A DNA stretch of 64,000 nucleotides, taken from the NCBI GenBank assembly GCA_907163375.1, contig CAJQUW010008653.1, forward strand, positions 62,001 to 126,000, read 5' to 3'. Shown in pieces: positions 37,988 to 50,078 of this stretch. The first letter of the stretch is position 1; each line of letters starts with the position of its first letter. The notes under the pieces were generated by a model. The model was not told the origin of the DNA, searched no databases, and saw only the letters and a list, made by a program, of their open reading frames with translations. This stretch comes from Prostheceraeus crozeri. Its lineage: Eukaryota; Platyhelminthes; Polycladida; Euryleptidae. Position numbers and translations under genes: made by a program.

Positions 37988-38956
37988 ATGGCTGCTTTTG
38001 CGCTAGACATGATAGAAAGTAAATTTCATAAGTGCGAAGGCAAATTGCCTTTCTTTTATCGTCGTTATGTGGACGATTGCTTCGTCATAGTCAGAGACAG
38101 AAGCGAAGCTAGCGCCTTTTTGAATTTTTTGAATAATGTGGATGATAACATTCCATTCACTATTGAGGAGAGTAAGAACAACAGTATTACATTTCTGGAT
38201 ACTGAGGTCACTCTTCAGTCTGGAGAATTTCATATCGATTTCCACATGAAATCTACTAACACAGGAGTATATACTCCATATTTCGCTTATGCTCCCGAGA
38301 AGTACAAAATGGCAGCAATTCGATCATTGTTGTCTCGTGCGTTCAAGATTTGTTCAAATTGGGATCTTTATCAGTCTGCTGCTGACAAAATTATTGAGTT
38401 CAAAGATAACGGTTTTCCTGATGATAAACTATTCAAAATAAAACAACAAATTGAGCAGAAAACTTGTGTGCAGACAACTGAATCAAAATCGGAAAATGAT
38501 AAAAAAATCATTTACTGGTCACTTCCATTCATTCAAGAAGGCTCTAAAGAATTGAATAGCAGGATCCACAAAATTAACCAAAGTCTCTCTGAAGCTGTTA
38601 TTAAACCCGCTTACAAAACTTCCAAGCTCAGAGATTTTTTTCAAAATAAAGATAAGATTGCGAGTGGCTTGAAATCAAACATAGTCTACAATTATGCCTG
38701 TGACCGCTGTTCGATGCGGTACATCGGTGCCACCACTAGGCACTTTAACACTCGCATTAGTGAGCACCTTAGAGGCTACCCAACTCACACTGAAGTTTCG
38801 ATGCACGAGCATGCACCGAAACAAGATAACTTTTCTATCTTGGGTTACTACAAATTTCCGTTTATTCTCGAATCAATTTTGATAGCTAACAATTCTGATT
38901 CTGACTGCCTTGCGAATGAACGGAACGGATCGTTTCCACTATCACTTAGATTGTGA
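37988..38956 (+). CDS. PLE reverse transcriptase C-terminal part plus GIY-YIG endonuclease (5'-truncated)
   Basis: An open frame of 322 codons. Y27-V-D-D30 is RT motif C, followed by the PLE linker F-L-D-T-E-V-T-L. The endonuclease has N231-I-V-Y, a C238-x2-C241 pair and R-Y-I-G at 244-247, then N-T-R-I-S-E-H-L. RT motifs A and B are absent because the copy is truncated exactly at the (AT)n tract. The 3' flank has an (AAT)n-like tract near 39045-39080. The copy is non-autonomous, though the remaining frame is undamaged, suggesting recent insertion. Confidence 0.85.
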   Translation: MAAFALDMIESKFHKCEGKLPFFYRRYVDDCFVIVRDRSEASAFLNFLNNVDDNIPFTIEESKNNSITFLDTEVTLQSGEFHIDFHMKSTNTGVYTPYFAYAPEKYKMAAIRSLLSRAFKICSNWDLYQSAADKIIEFKDNGFPDDKLFKIKQQIEQKTCVQTTESKSENDKKIIYWSLPFIQEGSKELNSRIHKINQSLSEAVIKPAYKTSKLRDFFQNKDKIASGLKSNIVYNYACDRCSMRYIGATTRHFNTRISEHLRGYPTHTEVSMHEHAPKQDNFSILGYYKFPFILESILIANNSDSDCLANERNGSFPLSLRL

Positions 38957-39099
38957 CGTAGAGTGTTTATGACACCGGTTGACATGTGACAAGTGACGTA
39001 TTCGATTTGGTGACGACTTTTATTGCAAATGTAAATGAAGATTACAATAATAATAATAATAACTATATAATAATAATTATAAAAAAAATGATGATAACA

Positions 39100-40898
39100 C
39101 AATCTTCCAAATCAACTAAAAAAGTGCAAGTGTCAAGAAACGAAATTTCCGTTTTCCCCTCACCAGGTGTTTCTAACGTAAATCTGATGTCCTTAGAAAT
39201 GGAATTGGACAGGGAGAGTAAATCTTCAGGTAGACCGGCAAAGACGAAGAAAATATCATCAATGTACCTACGCCAGTATATGATATCCGTTCACCTCTCC
39301 ATAATCTGTTTTTCTATGAAATTCATGTACACGATGGCCAAGATAGGGGAAAGGGGGTTACCCATTGCTAAACCCCGACACTGATTGTAAAACTTGTCTT
39401 TAATACAAATGATATCAGATTTGATCGCTAAACCCAATAAATCAAGCAAAGATTGCCTATCTAGTGAAGACCACTCAGTAAGGTGAGCATTTACCAAGAA
39501 AAAACTAACAAAAATATCCAAGACATTGTTGATACCGGTAAGAGGGATACTTCCATATAAATTGGAAACATCCAGAGAACCAAAAGAGAATGAATTTTGA
39601 TTCATCTTACTAATCCTAATCTTTGTAATGGATTGAACGAAGGCGCTGGTGTCTTGAAGATGAGCATCAATCTTATCAAGAATGGGTTTGAAGACCATCG
39701 CAAGTAATTTACACAATGGGGTAGCCGGAGTATCTGTAGCACTAACAACTGGTCTGCGTCTAATAGGATCTTTGTGATCTTTGATGAGAAGATTCATATT
39801 ACTCGGAATAAGCTCACTACACATCACATTCTGAAGGCAAATCTTTATCTGACTGTCCGTTTGCCTATTAGCAACCGCTTTCAATTTGCGGTTAAAGGAT
39901 AGTTGTCTCGATGAAGGGAGGGTGGGGTTTGTCTCAACATAATTATCCATGTGTTCCTCAAAGAGTTGGTCATAATGAGACGTATCAATGGCTATTAAGC
40001 GATTAGACTTATCAGAGGGTACAACCCTAATATCAGGAGATTTACGGATATCACTGATGACCTTAAACATAGAGTTACTTCTGTGAACAGATTTAATTTT
40101 GTCAAACTCAGTCACAAGCTGATACTGCAAGTCATCGATCTTACTATTAATCTTGTCAGGAATGGTAGTACACAACTCACGAGACAAAGTCTTCGATTTG
40201 GGATCCTTGCATTTCCATAAAGAGGATCTCACTTCACTCTGTTCGCTGGGTGTCTCCGAAGATTTGTCATCTTGAAGATGGTAGGACATAACACGACGGA
40301 TCTTGTCTATTGAAGCGTTGATGATGTTTGAACCGCTGTTGAAATTCTTCCCGCTTGCACTAGGGACAAATGAAGGTCCTTTATCCAACACCGATGACTG
40401 TTCATCTGAGAATACGTGAGAAGATTCATTGGTGAAACCGTCCACTCGCGGAGGCTGGTCTTCTTCCATCCTGTCAGTAGAATAAGTTAGCAATTTATGC
40501 AGTTTGTTGTCCTTTCGTTGCTGTAGCTGTTTCACGATGATTGAGACCGTGTTTGAGTCCTCCTCCGTCAAAGGTCCTGCTGCACGGCTTTGCCACCTCA
40601 CCAAGTTCGCGTAAGTCCTTTTAATGGCAAGAGAAATCCACTGTCGACTCTGTCTCCTGGCTAGAAGATCCGCTTCACCACAAGGGTATGTAGAAGCTAG
40701 TTTGTTAGCCACTGTCAATCCATTCGGAATAACCTCACGACGTTTACATTCCTTCATGAAATGTAAATGCGATATCAATGCAGTCAGTTTCACTTCGCGC
40801 AGAAGCAATATATATTCGCGCAGAAGATATATATATATTTGAAATTGACCAGTATGTCTTCTGACTCGTGGGTTGCTTTTTGTTGTTACTTGGACCAT
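39100..40898 (-). pseudogene. PLE reverse transcriptase, N-terminal and palm parts, with in-frame stop
   Basis: A 535-codon frame (40898-39291) holds the long PLE N-terminal domain and RT motifs: K-D-H-K, R-R-R-P-V-V-S-A, S-L-D-V-S-N-L-Y-G-S-I-P (motif A) and Q-C-R-G-L-A-M-G-N-P-L-S-P-I (motif B). A TGA then interrupts. The same frame continues with Y-W-R-R-Y-I-D-D-I-F (motif C) and F-L-D-T to about 39100, where it meets an AAT-rich tract and the tail of the neighbouring rightward PLE. The endonuclease is missing. One stop separates it from a complete RT domain. Confidence 0.8.
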
Positions 40899-43372
40899 AC
40901 TTGATTACGTGATTGGTGGGAGTGTAAATTCACGTATGATTTGTCGGTGCTCAATATACCGAGAAAAGAAAACAATAATTCACACATGTTTCATCTTGCT
41001 TCAAAGACTTCCTCAGGTGTAACAAGATGGCGTGAATGGAATCACTTAAATATATTGATCGACAACGCTCAGTAAAATGGTTTAGTCGTAACAAAAACAA
41101 TATCGACTATTTTTCGACTCTTTTCGGCTGCTGTGAGGAAACTATAGCACCGATTGGCCTGAAAATTTGTGCGAAAATAGCTGGTTATGTTACCTAATCA
41201 TGTAAGTTGGGTTGAAGTTTCTGATTAATTTCGTTTAGCTGATGGGTGTGGGTCTTTCCAACCTAAAATACATAGGTATCATCATACTGCTTATAAGCAT
41301 ATTTCATCAACCATTAAAGTTAAAGCTCCAAAACTTCACACGTCGACATTTTATTTGATACAAGCAATCTATTATCATCACAATAGTTTCTTTTCAATCA
41401 ATTCACTTGATTTCTTAAAAAATGAGGCGCAGACACAGTGTTCACCAAGATAACCAAGAACTAGAAATGCATTAATATTTATATATTTTGTTCCTATGAA
41501 TATTGTGAAATCAGTGTTATTCAGCATTCACTAAATCACTCCGTTGATATTGACATTTAGTAGTCAAGCATTCATATAGGCACAACATGCATAGTGCGCC
41601 ACGATTTAAGATATACTTATTATTACAATTCCCAGTCAACTTTGATTTGCTCCCAATATGCTTTATATCTAACAAATGCTATAAAAAATGCTACATAATT
41701 TTCCACATTATTGATGAAAGGAAAAACAACGATTTATTCGATGATATGTGTCATCTAAGTCACATGGATGTTCACTCGAAATTGAAATGTTATCAAAATA
41801 TTTAATGTTATCATTAATTTCGATTCAGACGCTTTAAAATCTGGTGATTTTCAAAGATACTGAATTTCAAAGAGCAATACATAAAAATTCTCTTTTTTCT
41901 GTCATTGGAAAGAGCCAAATTCATTTGATAGAATTATCTATTATCTATGGCTTTCATCAGGCAATGAATCTAGGAAGACATAAAGATGCAAAATTTACAT
42001 CAAGGTATGAAAGATACACATTTTCAAATTATTGCTCTTCCACCTGATGCTCGATAGGAGTAACGGGGGTAGCTGAAAATGGTAGATTTATTTTGAAGTC
42101 TGACATTGATTTCCAACAATTTCGTTGTGCTTTCACCATTTTCTGTAGGGAGACGACAAATATCTCTCCTATGCTCCGCTATAGGCAAGTTTTCGTAGTC
42201 AGGAACAGATACTGGCAACACAGTTGCATTGTCATTTTAATACTGCTCGCTATACCGGTAGTTATGCCGTACAGTTGAAATAAAGTAATAGCTCAATTTC
42301 AAGACCACAATTTCATCAATTTCATGTTTAATTTTAACTTGGAGAACCTAGCCGAAATAATAAACTTGAATATTAAGGATTATATCTATCATTCTGAATC
42401 AAACTCCATTACGTTTATCTGTGTTAACGGGCTCAGTAATAGATCATAATGCATTGCAATGTCTATTTGATAACTTAGAATTTCTTCTACTACGGATCCA
42501 GAAAATAGTCCAGACATTTTGTGCTAGTAATATTATGAAACATCATTTTGCTAAAGTCAGGCTACATCCGCTAAAAGTAACTAATGTATTGGGTTGCCTT
42601 TTGGCGCCACATGCCATATGGGATAATTTTCAAAATACGGTGAAAGATCTGAAATTGTGAAAATCGTGCTCACTTACGATTCGTTTCCTTTGAGTAAGTG
42701 ACGTCTTCAGAATGACTGATCTGGAACATTTTTGTGAACATGTATGATCTTCCCTTTCTTCATTACCTAATATTGAACAACGTCTATAATTTTCAGTTGA
42801 TGAAATGAAGTTAGTGTCGGTGGCGGTTGCTGCAGTAATGTTTAGGACTAGGCCTAATTCTTTAGTTCATCCCCTGGTCTTTCCTTGTGTAACCTACGGT
42901 GCAACCTGACTGATTTATCTACATTTGCAATCTACATTTGCATTTCACGCAACAATTTGTCGTCCTTATAAGTCTTAGTGTCATGGTCTCTGTGCCATTT
43001 ATTGATGCATCTGCAATTGATCGGCCATGCATCTGACACCTGCCAAATTTGAGTGTGAATTTATCGTAAATAACATTATATAATGGGATAAAAATTTCGG
43101 TTGGTTAGTTAAGCTTGTTTCACTGATTTAATTCGTGTTGTGAGGGGAATTCGGAGATTGCCCGATCTCAGTGGCGAATGAGCTCCGCACAACAGTTACA
43201 TGGTGTGAAGGTTCGTGAGTGCAAAATAATTAGTGAGATCTATAAGTGGCATTGTAAAGGGGTGATTTGTGGCGCGGAGTTGTGCGCGTGTTCTGTGTGT
43301 GTCGGGCATTTGCTCTGATGAATGTACTGTAGGGAGATAATTTTGTTGTTTTTTCAGTGTGCGAGGTAATCA
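40899..43372. other. Long intronic stretch; little recognised
   Basis: The first 150 bp probably belong to the 5' leader of the minus-strand PLE. They hold a PLE-like stem, complement of CTGAGGAAGTC and GATGAAAC near 40990-41020. Beyond 41.1 kb I see no coding similarity or RNA gene. Confidence 0.35.
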
Positions 43373-43460
43373 CCGACAATGTGTGTTTATGATTATTATT
43401 TGCTGACAATGTGTGTGCATGATTATTATTCGCCGACAATGTGTGTGCATGATTATTTCA
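43373..43460. repeat. 30-bp tandem repeat, three copies
   Basis: Three consecutive 30-bp units of the form CYGACAATGTGTGTGCATGATTATTATTCG. They create a repetitive minus-strand frame without other support, so no gene is called. Confidence 0.85.
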
Positions 43461-45560
43461 GTAACCGCTTTATTGTCACATAAGGTGGTTGTGTGTGTGC
43501 GTGGGTCTGTGGTTCACTTTTGCATGTTGAAGATGGTGGTGGTCGAGGTCCGAGGACATTTTAAAACGATCTCACTTATTTAAGCATGCGGACAGTAGCA
43601 GCCAGACCGTTTTCTGATATTGGTGCCGATGTAGGTGTTGTCCTTTGAACCTAATGCCGATGTTGATATCGTCCTTCGATCCTGATACCGATATAGGTAT
43701 GCATTGTGTGGTGTAATTGCTCTAACTGAACTCATTGGAACCAAAGATAACATCTTCAAAAACATCCGGAAAGATTATGTGTGTGTACAATGAGTGTTAG
43801 TAACAAATTCCATGTTAGAATTCGCTGTATGTTCATATATGGATGTGAAATTGTCGCTTTGGAATAGAGTCAGAAATTCATGGTTTTGTCATCCTCTACT
43901 AATTTCAGTTCGTTATGGAAAGCAGACACTGCACTCTCTGTATATACTTGCAATAGCAGAAATATTAATGACAATGTTTATTAATTTGAAAGAAAACTAA
44001 CACTAAAATGGATTGGAGTTGCTTGACAACTCCAACGAAAGAATGTTATCAGAACATCAGTGCTTACGAACCAAAAGAAAAGAACAAACGAGGAGTACGG
44101 AAATTCTGCTTAAAATCATTGCGCTTCCTAAAAATGTGTAAAAATGCTCGGTGATTTCATCAAAAATTTCAGTGCTTACACAAAATTTCAACTGTGTTAC
44201 GGTTCGTGTACACAACGGAAGCGCATGGTTAGCAGCTACTTACTGTACATGATTCTGCACACTGTTATTTAATGGGGATGATCAATGCGATGTCGATTTA
44301 TGTCGAGATAAGGACTCTCAGCAATGGCGTAAAGGAAGTCAGCATGCAGAGGGTAATCCAATCTTTTATCAAGCATCTTTGCTTTCTGTCGTCACTCGCC
44401 TCGCACTCTGATTAAACAACAAAATTATCCTCGACAGTACACAAATCAGAACAAACACTTGGCAGACGAACAAGCAAAACACTCGCACGACTCCTCGCCA
44501 ACAAATCACCTGTCTACAGACAGGTCTTCTTATGAGAAGAGTAGTTGCAGAAATAAGCCTGTCGGCTCACTCTTCCCCTCTTCGTCCCATCTTTATCTGT
44601 TGTCAGTTATTAAATGAAAGTAGTATAGCAAGCAGCGACTTGAAAAAACATCATGTCATTCTCGAGGAAATTGTGAATAATGAATTGAGGCTATATTTTT
44701 TTCTCATCAAATTTAAACATTTAATTGCATGTTTATTGCATGAGGTTCATAATCATGGCGTCTAAAGGAATTTTGATATTTTGTTACTTCACTGACATTA
44801 CATGATATTTCTGCTTGATGATACACTATTACGTCCGCTATATCTGGACTACAATAGTGAAGTATATTTTTTTGATAAAGGGGAAGCTGAAGTATCGATT
44901 TTGATATGAAATCACAGCAAATTTGCAATTTAAGTGTCGAAAACTGTTATTGTAGCCAGTCCTAAAAGTAGTGAAGCTCCTCTGCAGATATGAGATAATC
45001 TAAAGCAGTCTACATTGACATGCTTATCGCGCTTCCCGTTGGTAACTTGTTGGTTGATTACATTGACAAAACAATACTTATGAATGAGGTTTTTCTTTCT
45101 TTGACTTGACATTTCAACCGGAAATAACTATCGCATGCATGGCTTCATTAATGGTGAAGCATGGAAATTTATTAAAATGTGATGGAATACGTTGATGTGT
45201 TAAAGTGAGCATTGCATTATCATTTTTTGATAGAGTTTGTTTAAATAGTTAATTTCTATTGACAAACATTTCTAATGTTTACTATTTCATCAATTTAATT
45301 TTGCTGCTTGAGGTTGTTGTCATATTTATCTTCAATGTGAACAACTATGGTTTGTATGTAGGGCGTCGGCTTCTTTTCCCACCTTTTTAAGTACCTATTC
45401 ATTTGTGATATCGGAGGACCAGTGAATTGCATCATCCTCTGAAGCATCTTCTATTGAGAAGTCTCTATCATTCTTTGTCTTCTTTTCGCATTGTCCAAAC
45501 GTCACAACCTTATGTTGCAAGTGGTCGTGTAAGTTATGTTTGGGGTTAGAAAGGACTCCG
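43461..45560. other. Intronic stretch; nothing recognised
   Basis: No gene, RNA or strong repeat was seen. Short open frames lack any motif. Confidence 0.35.
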
Positions 45561-45830
45561 GCTTTTGATGCGACTTCAGGACTTGACGAAATTCGTAGTT
45601 GGAAAATCGATTTTTGATAGCACTCGACTTCGGGGTTTCACAAACCTCTGGCTTTTAATAGGACTCCGACTCGTACTTCGGGTTTTGAAAGGACTCCGGC
45701 TTCTGATATGACGCCGATTCCCGGGTTTGACAGGATTCCGACTCTGCTCCGGGAGTAGAAGTAGTAGTAGTAGTAGTAGTAAGTAGTAGTAGTAAGTAGT
45801 AAGTAGTAGCAAGTAGCAGAAAAACATAAA
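45560..45830. repeat. Degenerate minisatellite and (TAG)n tract
   Basis: Variants of GACTCCGGCTTYTGAYA recur irregularly from about 45555 to 45745. They are followed by TAG/TAAG trinucleotide repeats at 45758-45820. The minus-strand frame across it is a low-complexity by-product. Confidence 0.7.
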
Positions 45831-45905
45831 ATTACATACCCGACCTACTCTCTGCGATAGGCGTCAATGCCAATTCACCGTATCTATGGCATCATTCATT
45901 GCTCT

Positions 45906-45937
<32 letters not shown>

Positions 45938-45965
45938 AATAAATAGAATCAAAAATGGCAATAAT

Positions 45966-46353
45966 ATAAGAAATGATTAAACCAAATCAAAACAATCTAA
46001 GTATTTCCCTACCGGTATCGTCTCTTCTCGAGACTTTTCAACGGAATGATGCTTTATTTTTTAAAAATAGGGCTACAAAATATTTCTTCTTGAATAAAAA
46101 TATCTTCTCGGGAGAAGAAAGAAAAATATTTCATTACTATGCTTAAGCCAGACCTTAATTCTGACACGTGAATTATTTTTCGTTTAATCTCTATGCTCAA
46201 AGGTAGCCATGTAATAAGTTTATATTTTTGTAGATTTCTATTATGATGTAGCCTTATTTTTAAAAAATAAAGCATTATTCCCTTGAAAAGTCTCGAGAAG
46301 AGACGATTCCGGTAGGGAAATACTTAGATTGTTTTGATTTGGGTTAATCATTT

Positions 46354-46358
<5 letters not shown>
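45966..46358. mobile_element. MITE-like foldback inserted in an AT tract
   Basis: Arms 45966-46077 and 46247-46358 are reverse complements over 112 bp with few mismatches, around a 169-bp centre. AT-repeat sequence lies on both sides (45908-45933 and 46358-46396), so the element appears to have landed within a microsatellite. It has no coding capacity. The arms contain TCGTCTCTTCTCGAGACTTTTC. Confidence 0.75.
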
Positions 46359-46401
<43 letters not shown>

Positions 46402-46999
46402 GAATTTAAGTTAGATCAAAGATTTATTGACATTACTCCAAGTTTCACGATAACAAAATGGTCATCGATCATCAGATGTCAATATAGGAATAGTATCCAC
46501 TTTTAGAGGACATAAATGCATAGATTCCGAGGACACGTTAGTGTCCGAGGAATTTTGCATTTAGTGTCCGATAAAAGTGGATATTATTGGTATTCTAACC
46601 CAAAAATGATGAAATCTATATCAATGCTCTCTATCAATGCTTCATAGTACTGATAGTGCTTCATAAATTACTCATACTCATACTACATCTCCTAGATATG
46701 TGTACATTATTTTTCTAAATCTTAGTTTGCGCCTAGACATCCATAAAGGGATCCTTGACATCCATGTTTATTTAATAAGAAGTCCATGGGTCATTTCATA
46801 GTCTTTGAATGATAGCCTCAAGAATTCTATGACTACAGTTCCTAGATCTCCTTCACTAGCATAATCTGACAATATTGCAAAGGTTGACTACCTTCAAAAT
46901 TCAAAAAATCCATGGATGACAGTTTTGTAAACCGTAGCTTGATCACTTTTCTCGAATCACTCATACAAGAAGCACGCACGGTAGACAGTAGACTTAACT

Positions 47000-47371
47000 A
47001 TGCTCAATTCATCAAAAATCAAAAGCAACCAAATCAGTGGTTTAAGCTCAGAAAACTTGAATTTTCTTGAAATTCTAACAAACGATGACACTAATAATTA
47101 TGTGTATGATCAGTTTACGGGCTTAATAGATTCGCAGACTGCGGAGATAATTGAGTCGACAGCAGATTTTGACGACACTTCTTATCCCGATCTGAGTGAT
47201 GAAATTATGAGGGAAATTGCAAAAACAGAAGAGGATGCGAAAAACAAGCGCACAAGTGACCAGACGAAGCAGTACATTAGCAAGTTTAAAAAAAGCAAGT
47301 TTCGGATCGGTGAATACTGCTGCTTAAATCATGTGATACCTTCATTTTCTTTGTTGGTGTTACACGTTTAA
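47000..47371 (+). pseudogene. Inverted partial copy of the Crypton N-terminus
   Basis: The first 97 codons repeat the start of the minus-strand Crypton gene with one substitution. After codon 97 (47290) the frame runs into the reverse complement of the recombinase 3' end and ends after 26 unrelated residues. It is a rearrangement product and not an independent gene. Confidence 0.8.
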
Positions 47372-48586
47372 TATAGCGCTGCACCGAATCATTCCTTTTA
47401 TGACCAGTAACCGTTTGAATCTGGTCCGTTGTGCACCCTTTTGAGAACATCTCCGAAACGACTGTTGCACGCACACAGTGATTGGTGTAAATTGCGTTTA
47501 GGTCTGCTTCCCTTGAAATGATTTTCATTGCATCATTCAACAAATACTTCCCCACGACTTGTGTATCCGAGTACCATGTAGCATTACTCTCCCAACCGCC
47601 ACTCTCCATTTTTGATTTCTGCAGCGGCTTCGGGAATAAGCATGTGCAATTATCGGGGCTCTTGCTCAAATATAGTCGGATGGCTTCAACAGGACATTCA
47701 TCTTTCTTCTCTGGTTTTGCATACATCACAATGTCTTTAATATTCTCGTAATTCCTTTTATTGAGTGTTGTTGATCTCACATTTTTTTCTTCAAGAGTTT
47801 TATTACACACAATGAATTCACGATTGTCGCTATCCACTGAGAAGACAAGAGATTCCTTTTGGAGATTCCTCATCCACTCTCTTCCTCGATAGGCAAAGTG
47901 GTAAATGATTAGAAAAATTACCTCGTGTTGCAAAACTTGAGGATTTTTTCTTGAAAAATAGTCACCAAGATTCAACAAATCAGTTGAATCAATTGCTCGC
48001 GCACTGTTTTGATTGTTGATCGTTTTCGTCGACTTAAGATATTTGGCAATCATGCATTTTATCATGCTATTTGCTTGATTAAATTCAACGTCTTTCAAAA
48101 TATTGACCTGTCGTCCAATGTCTGCGTTCAAGTAACGGTGAATTCCCGCCCGCATACATATTATTAGCGTAGATGGGCTGTAGAAATTCCCGTCTTGTCG
48201 AACAATTTACTGTACCAGAAGCGAAGGTATTGTGACAGATATTTCACTGGCATTTCTTCAATGTTTGTTGGTAGCTTTTCATCACGAAGAAATGATTTAA
48301 ACTTGCTAATGTACTGCTTCGTCTGGTCACTTGTGCGCTTGTTTTTCGCATCCTCTTCTGTTTTTGCAATTTCCCTCATAATTTCATCACTCAGATCGGG
48401 ATAAGAAGTGTCGTCAAAATCTGCTGTCGACTCAATTATCTCCGCAGTCTGCGAATCTGTTAAGCCCGTAAACTGATCATACACATAATTATTAGTGTCA
48501 TCGTTTGTTAGAATTTCAAGAAAATTCAAGTTTTCTGAGCTTAAACCACTGATTTGGTTGCTTTTGATTTTTGATGAATTGAGCAT
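47286..48586 (-). pseudogene. Crypton tyrosine recombinase (one frameshift, rearranged C-terminus)
   Basis: The N-terminal frame (48586-48164) carries a helical SAM-like region with Y-I-S-K-F-K-S-F-L ... L-S-Q-Y-L-R. A one-base shift near 48185 moves the reading to the 48155-47286 frame, M-R-A-G-I-H-R-Y-L and onward. Catalytic residues of the DUF3504/Crypton tyrosine recombinases are visible in that frame: R92 in Y-R-G-R-E-W-M-R, H226-x-x-R229, H252 in T-G-H-K and nucleophile Y261 in V-Q-R-Y-I-K-R. The last dozen residues are altered by the inverted junction at 47290. Vertebrate genes such as KIAA1958 and the ZMYM group derive from this family. This copy is broken only by the shift and the junction. 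Confidence 0.75.
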
Positions 48587-49403
48587 AGTTAAGTCTACTG
48601 TCTACCGTGCGTGCTTCTTGTATGAGTGATTCGAGAAAAGTGATCAAGCTACGGTTTACAAAACTGTCATCCATGGATTTTTTGAATTTTGAAGGTAGTC
48701 AACCTTTGCAATATTGTCAGATTATGCTAGTGAAGGAGATCTAGGAACTGTAGTCATAGACTTCTTGAGGCTATCATTCAAAGACTATGAAATGACCCAT
48801 GGACTTCTTATTAAATAAACATGGATGTCAAGGATCCCTTTATGGATGTCTAGGCGCAAACTAAGATTTAGAAAAATAATGTACACATATCTAGGAGATG
48901 TAGTATGAGTATGAGTAATTTATGAAGCACTATCAGTACTATGAAGCATTGATAGAGAGCATTGATATAGATTTCATCATTTTTGGGTTAGAATACCAAT
49001 AATATCCACTTTTATCGGACACTAAATGCAAAATTCCTCGGACACTAACGTGTCCTCGGAATCTATGCATTTATGTCCTCTAAAAGTGGATACTATTCCT
49101 ATATTTGTATTGAGGACAACAGTGGATCGGCATCATCCCAGGTTTTTTCAACTCATTATTCTGTTTCTGAAACAAAGACAACTGTATCAAGCGAGTCTGG
49201 AACTGTTCGGCGCCCGACCTCAATTCTGAGAAGGAATGGGTATGTGCTAGAATTTTATTTGGATTAGAATGGACAGCACTTGTAATATGAGTAATTTCTA
49301 TGTTTGCACAGTTTGCGTATGTTGCACATGTTCTTTCAGATTTTTTGGCATAGAGTTTTCTGCCGGACAATAATGCGGTTTTTAATTCAATGCAAATTCA
49401 TAT

Positions 49404-49456
49404 ATCAATCAGCGGACAATAATGCCAACTACGGCATTAGTGTCCGCTGATTGATG
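49404..49456. repeat. Short palindrome resembling the Crypton-end palindromes
   Basis: ATCAATCAGCGGACA ... GGCATTAGTGTCCGCTGATTGAT forms a hairpin of about 22 bp per arm. It shares the GGACANTAATGC theme with sequence at 49370. It is followed at about 49475 by ATCATTTTTGGGTTAGAAT, also found inside the Crypton arm at about 48977 and its mirror. Confidence 0.7.
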
Positions 49457-49540
49457 TAGAAATCGACAGGAATTTCATCATTTTTGGGTTAGAATAAATG
49501 AATGGACAGATATTTAGGTAGCTAAATCATGGTTACTTGA

Positions 49541-50020
49541 TTAGAAAACAGTGAACTGTGATGTTAGGGGTCTGAAACTAGACAATAGATATTTTCTGCG
49601 GTGTCTACACTTAGATATCATTTCACTTTTTTTATTGATAAGAATGTCTGACTTTGATGTTATGATGTAGAATTTTTCTGTTAAGCACAGATTGCAGAAA
49701 TGACTGCCACAAAAATACGGTTTGGTCTGTTGCACGATACTCCATTTAATGCTGTATGGTGATCTTCGACTTTTGAGGGACCAGATATACGTTGACAATG
49801 AGGTTTCGTTCTTATACCGGACGTTGTTGAATGATTTTTTGTGGTTGTTATACCTTGCTTTGAATTCACCTTCACACATACCATAATATACCTTTGAGTC
49901 ATTTGAACCAGATGAAACTGTCGCTTTATAAACCAAACATTTTGACAAGCAACTACCTGAAAGTGGACATTCATTTTTATTTCTGCAGTTGCATGTTGAT
50001 TTTTCAGTATCTTGATTTTC
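49541..50020 (-). pseudogene. RT-associated GIY-YIG endonuclease with Cys-rich leader (retroelement 3' end)
   Basis: The minus-strand reading has C-N-C-R-N-K-N-E-C-P ... C-L-S-K-C, then a GIY-YIG-like domain (C-L-V-Y-K-A ... V-Y-Y-G-M-C-E-G-E-F-K-A-R-Y-N-N-H-K). The C-terminus follows with C-N-L-C-L-T-E-K-F and C-R-H-R-R-K-Y. I recognise this module from reverse-transcriptase proteins of cnidarians and other invertebrates, related to PLEs of the Hydra/Naiad kind. No RT remains: the sequence stops upstream at the (AT)n tract at 50029-50077. The frame is open from 49948 to 49541. Confidence 0.65.
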
Positions 50021-50024
50021 GCTT

Positions 50025-50028
<4 letters not shown>

Positions 50029-50077
<49 letters not shown>
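50029..50077. repeat. (AT)n microsatellite
   Basis: About 24 AT units at the 5' truncation point of the minus-strand GIY-YIG retroelement fragment. Confidence 0.95.

Positions 50078-50078
<1 letters not shown>

Larger units (their letters stand above)
46482..49104. mobile_element. Crypton (tyrosine recombinase transposon) with inverted duplication of its 5' half
   Basis: Arms 46482-47290 and 48296-49104 are reverse complements over 809 bp, with one coding difference noticed (Ile/Thr). The unique centre carries the recombinase gene on the minus strand. The left arm is an inverted copy of the Crypton's 5' flank and first coding part, joined directly to the recombinase's 3' end. Each arm starts with a roughly 100-bp palindrome built on GTGTCCGAGGAAT and ACTTTTATCGGACAC pieces. 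Confidence 0.8.

Noticed and set aside
43230-43439. Minus-strand frame with repeated His/Asn/Thr units
   Set aside because: It is produced by a 30-bp tandem repeat and has no other coding feature.
45576-45827. Minus-strand frame with an apparent leucine-rich hydrophobic start and Arg/Ser repeats
   Set aside because: The hydrophobic run is a TAG/TAAG microsatellite and the rest a degenerate minisatellite.
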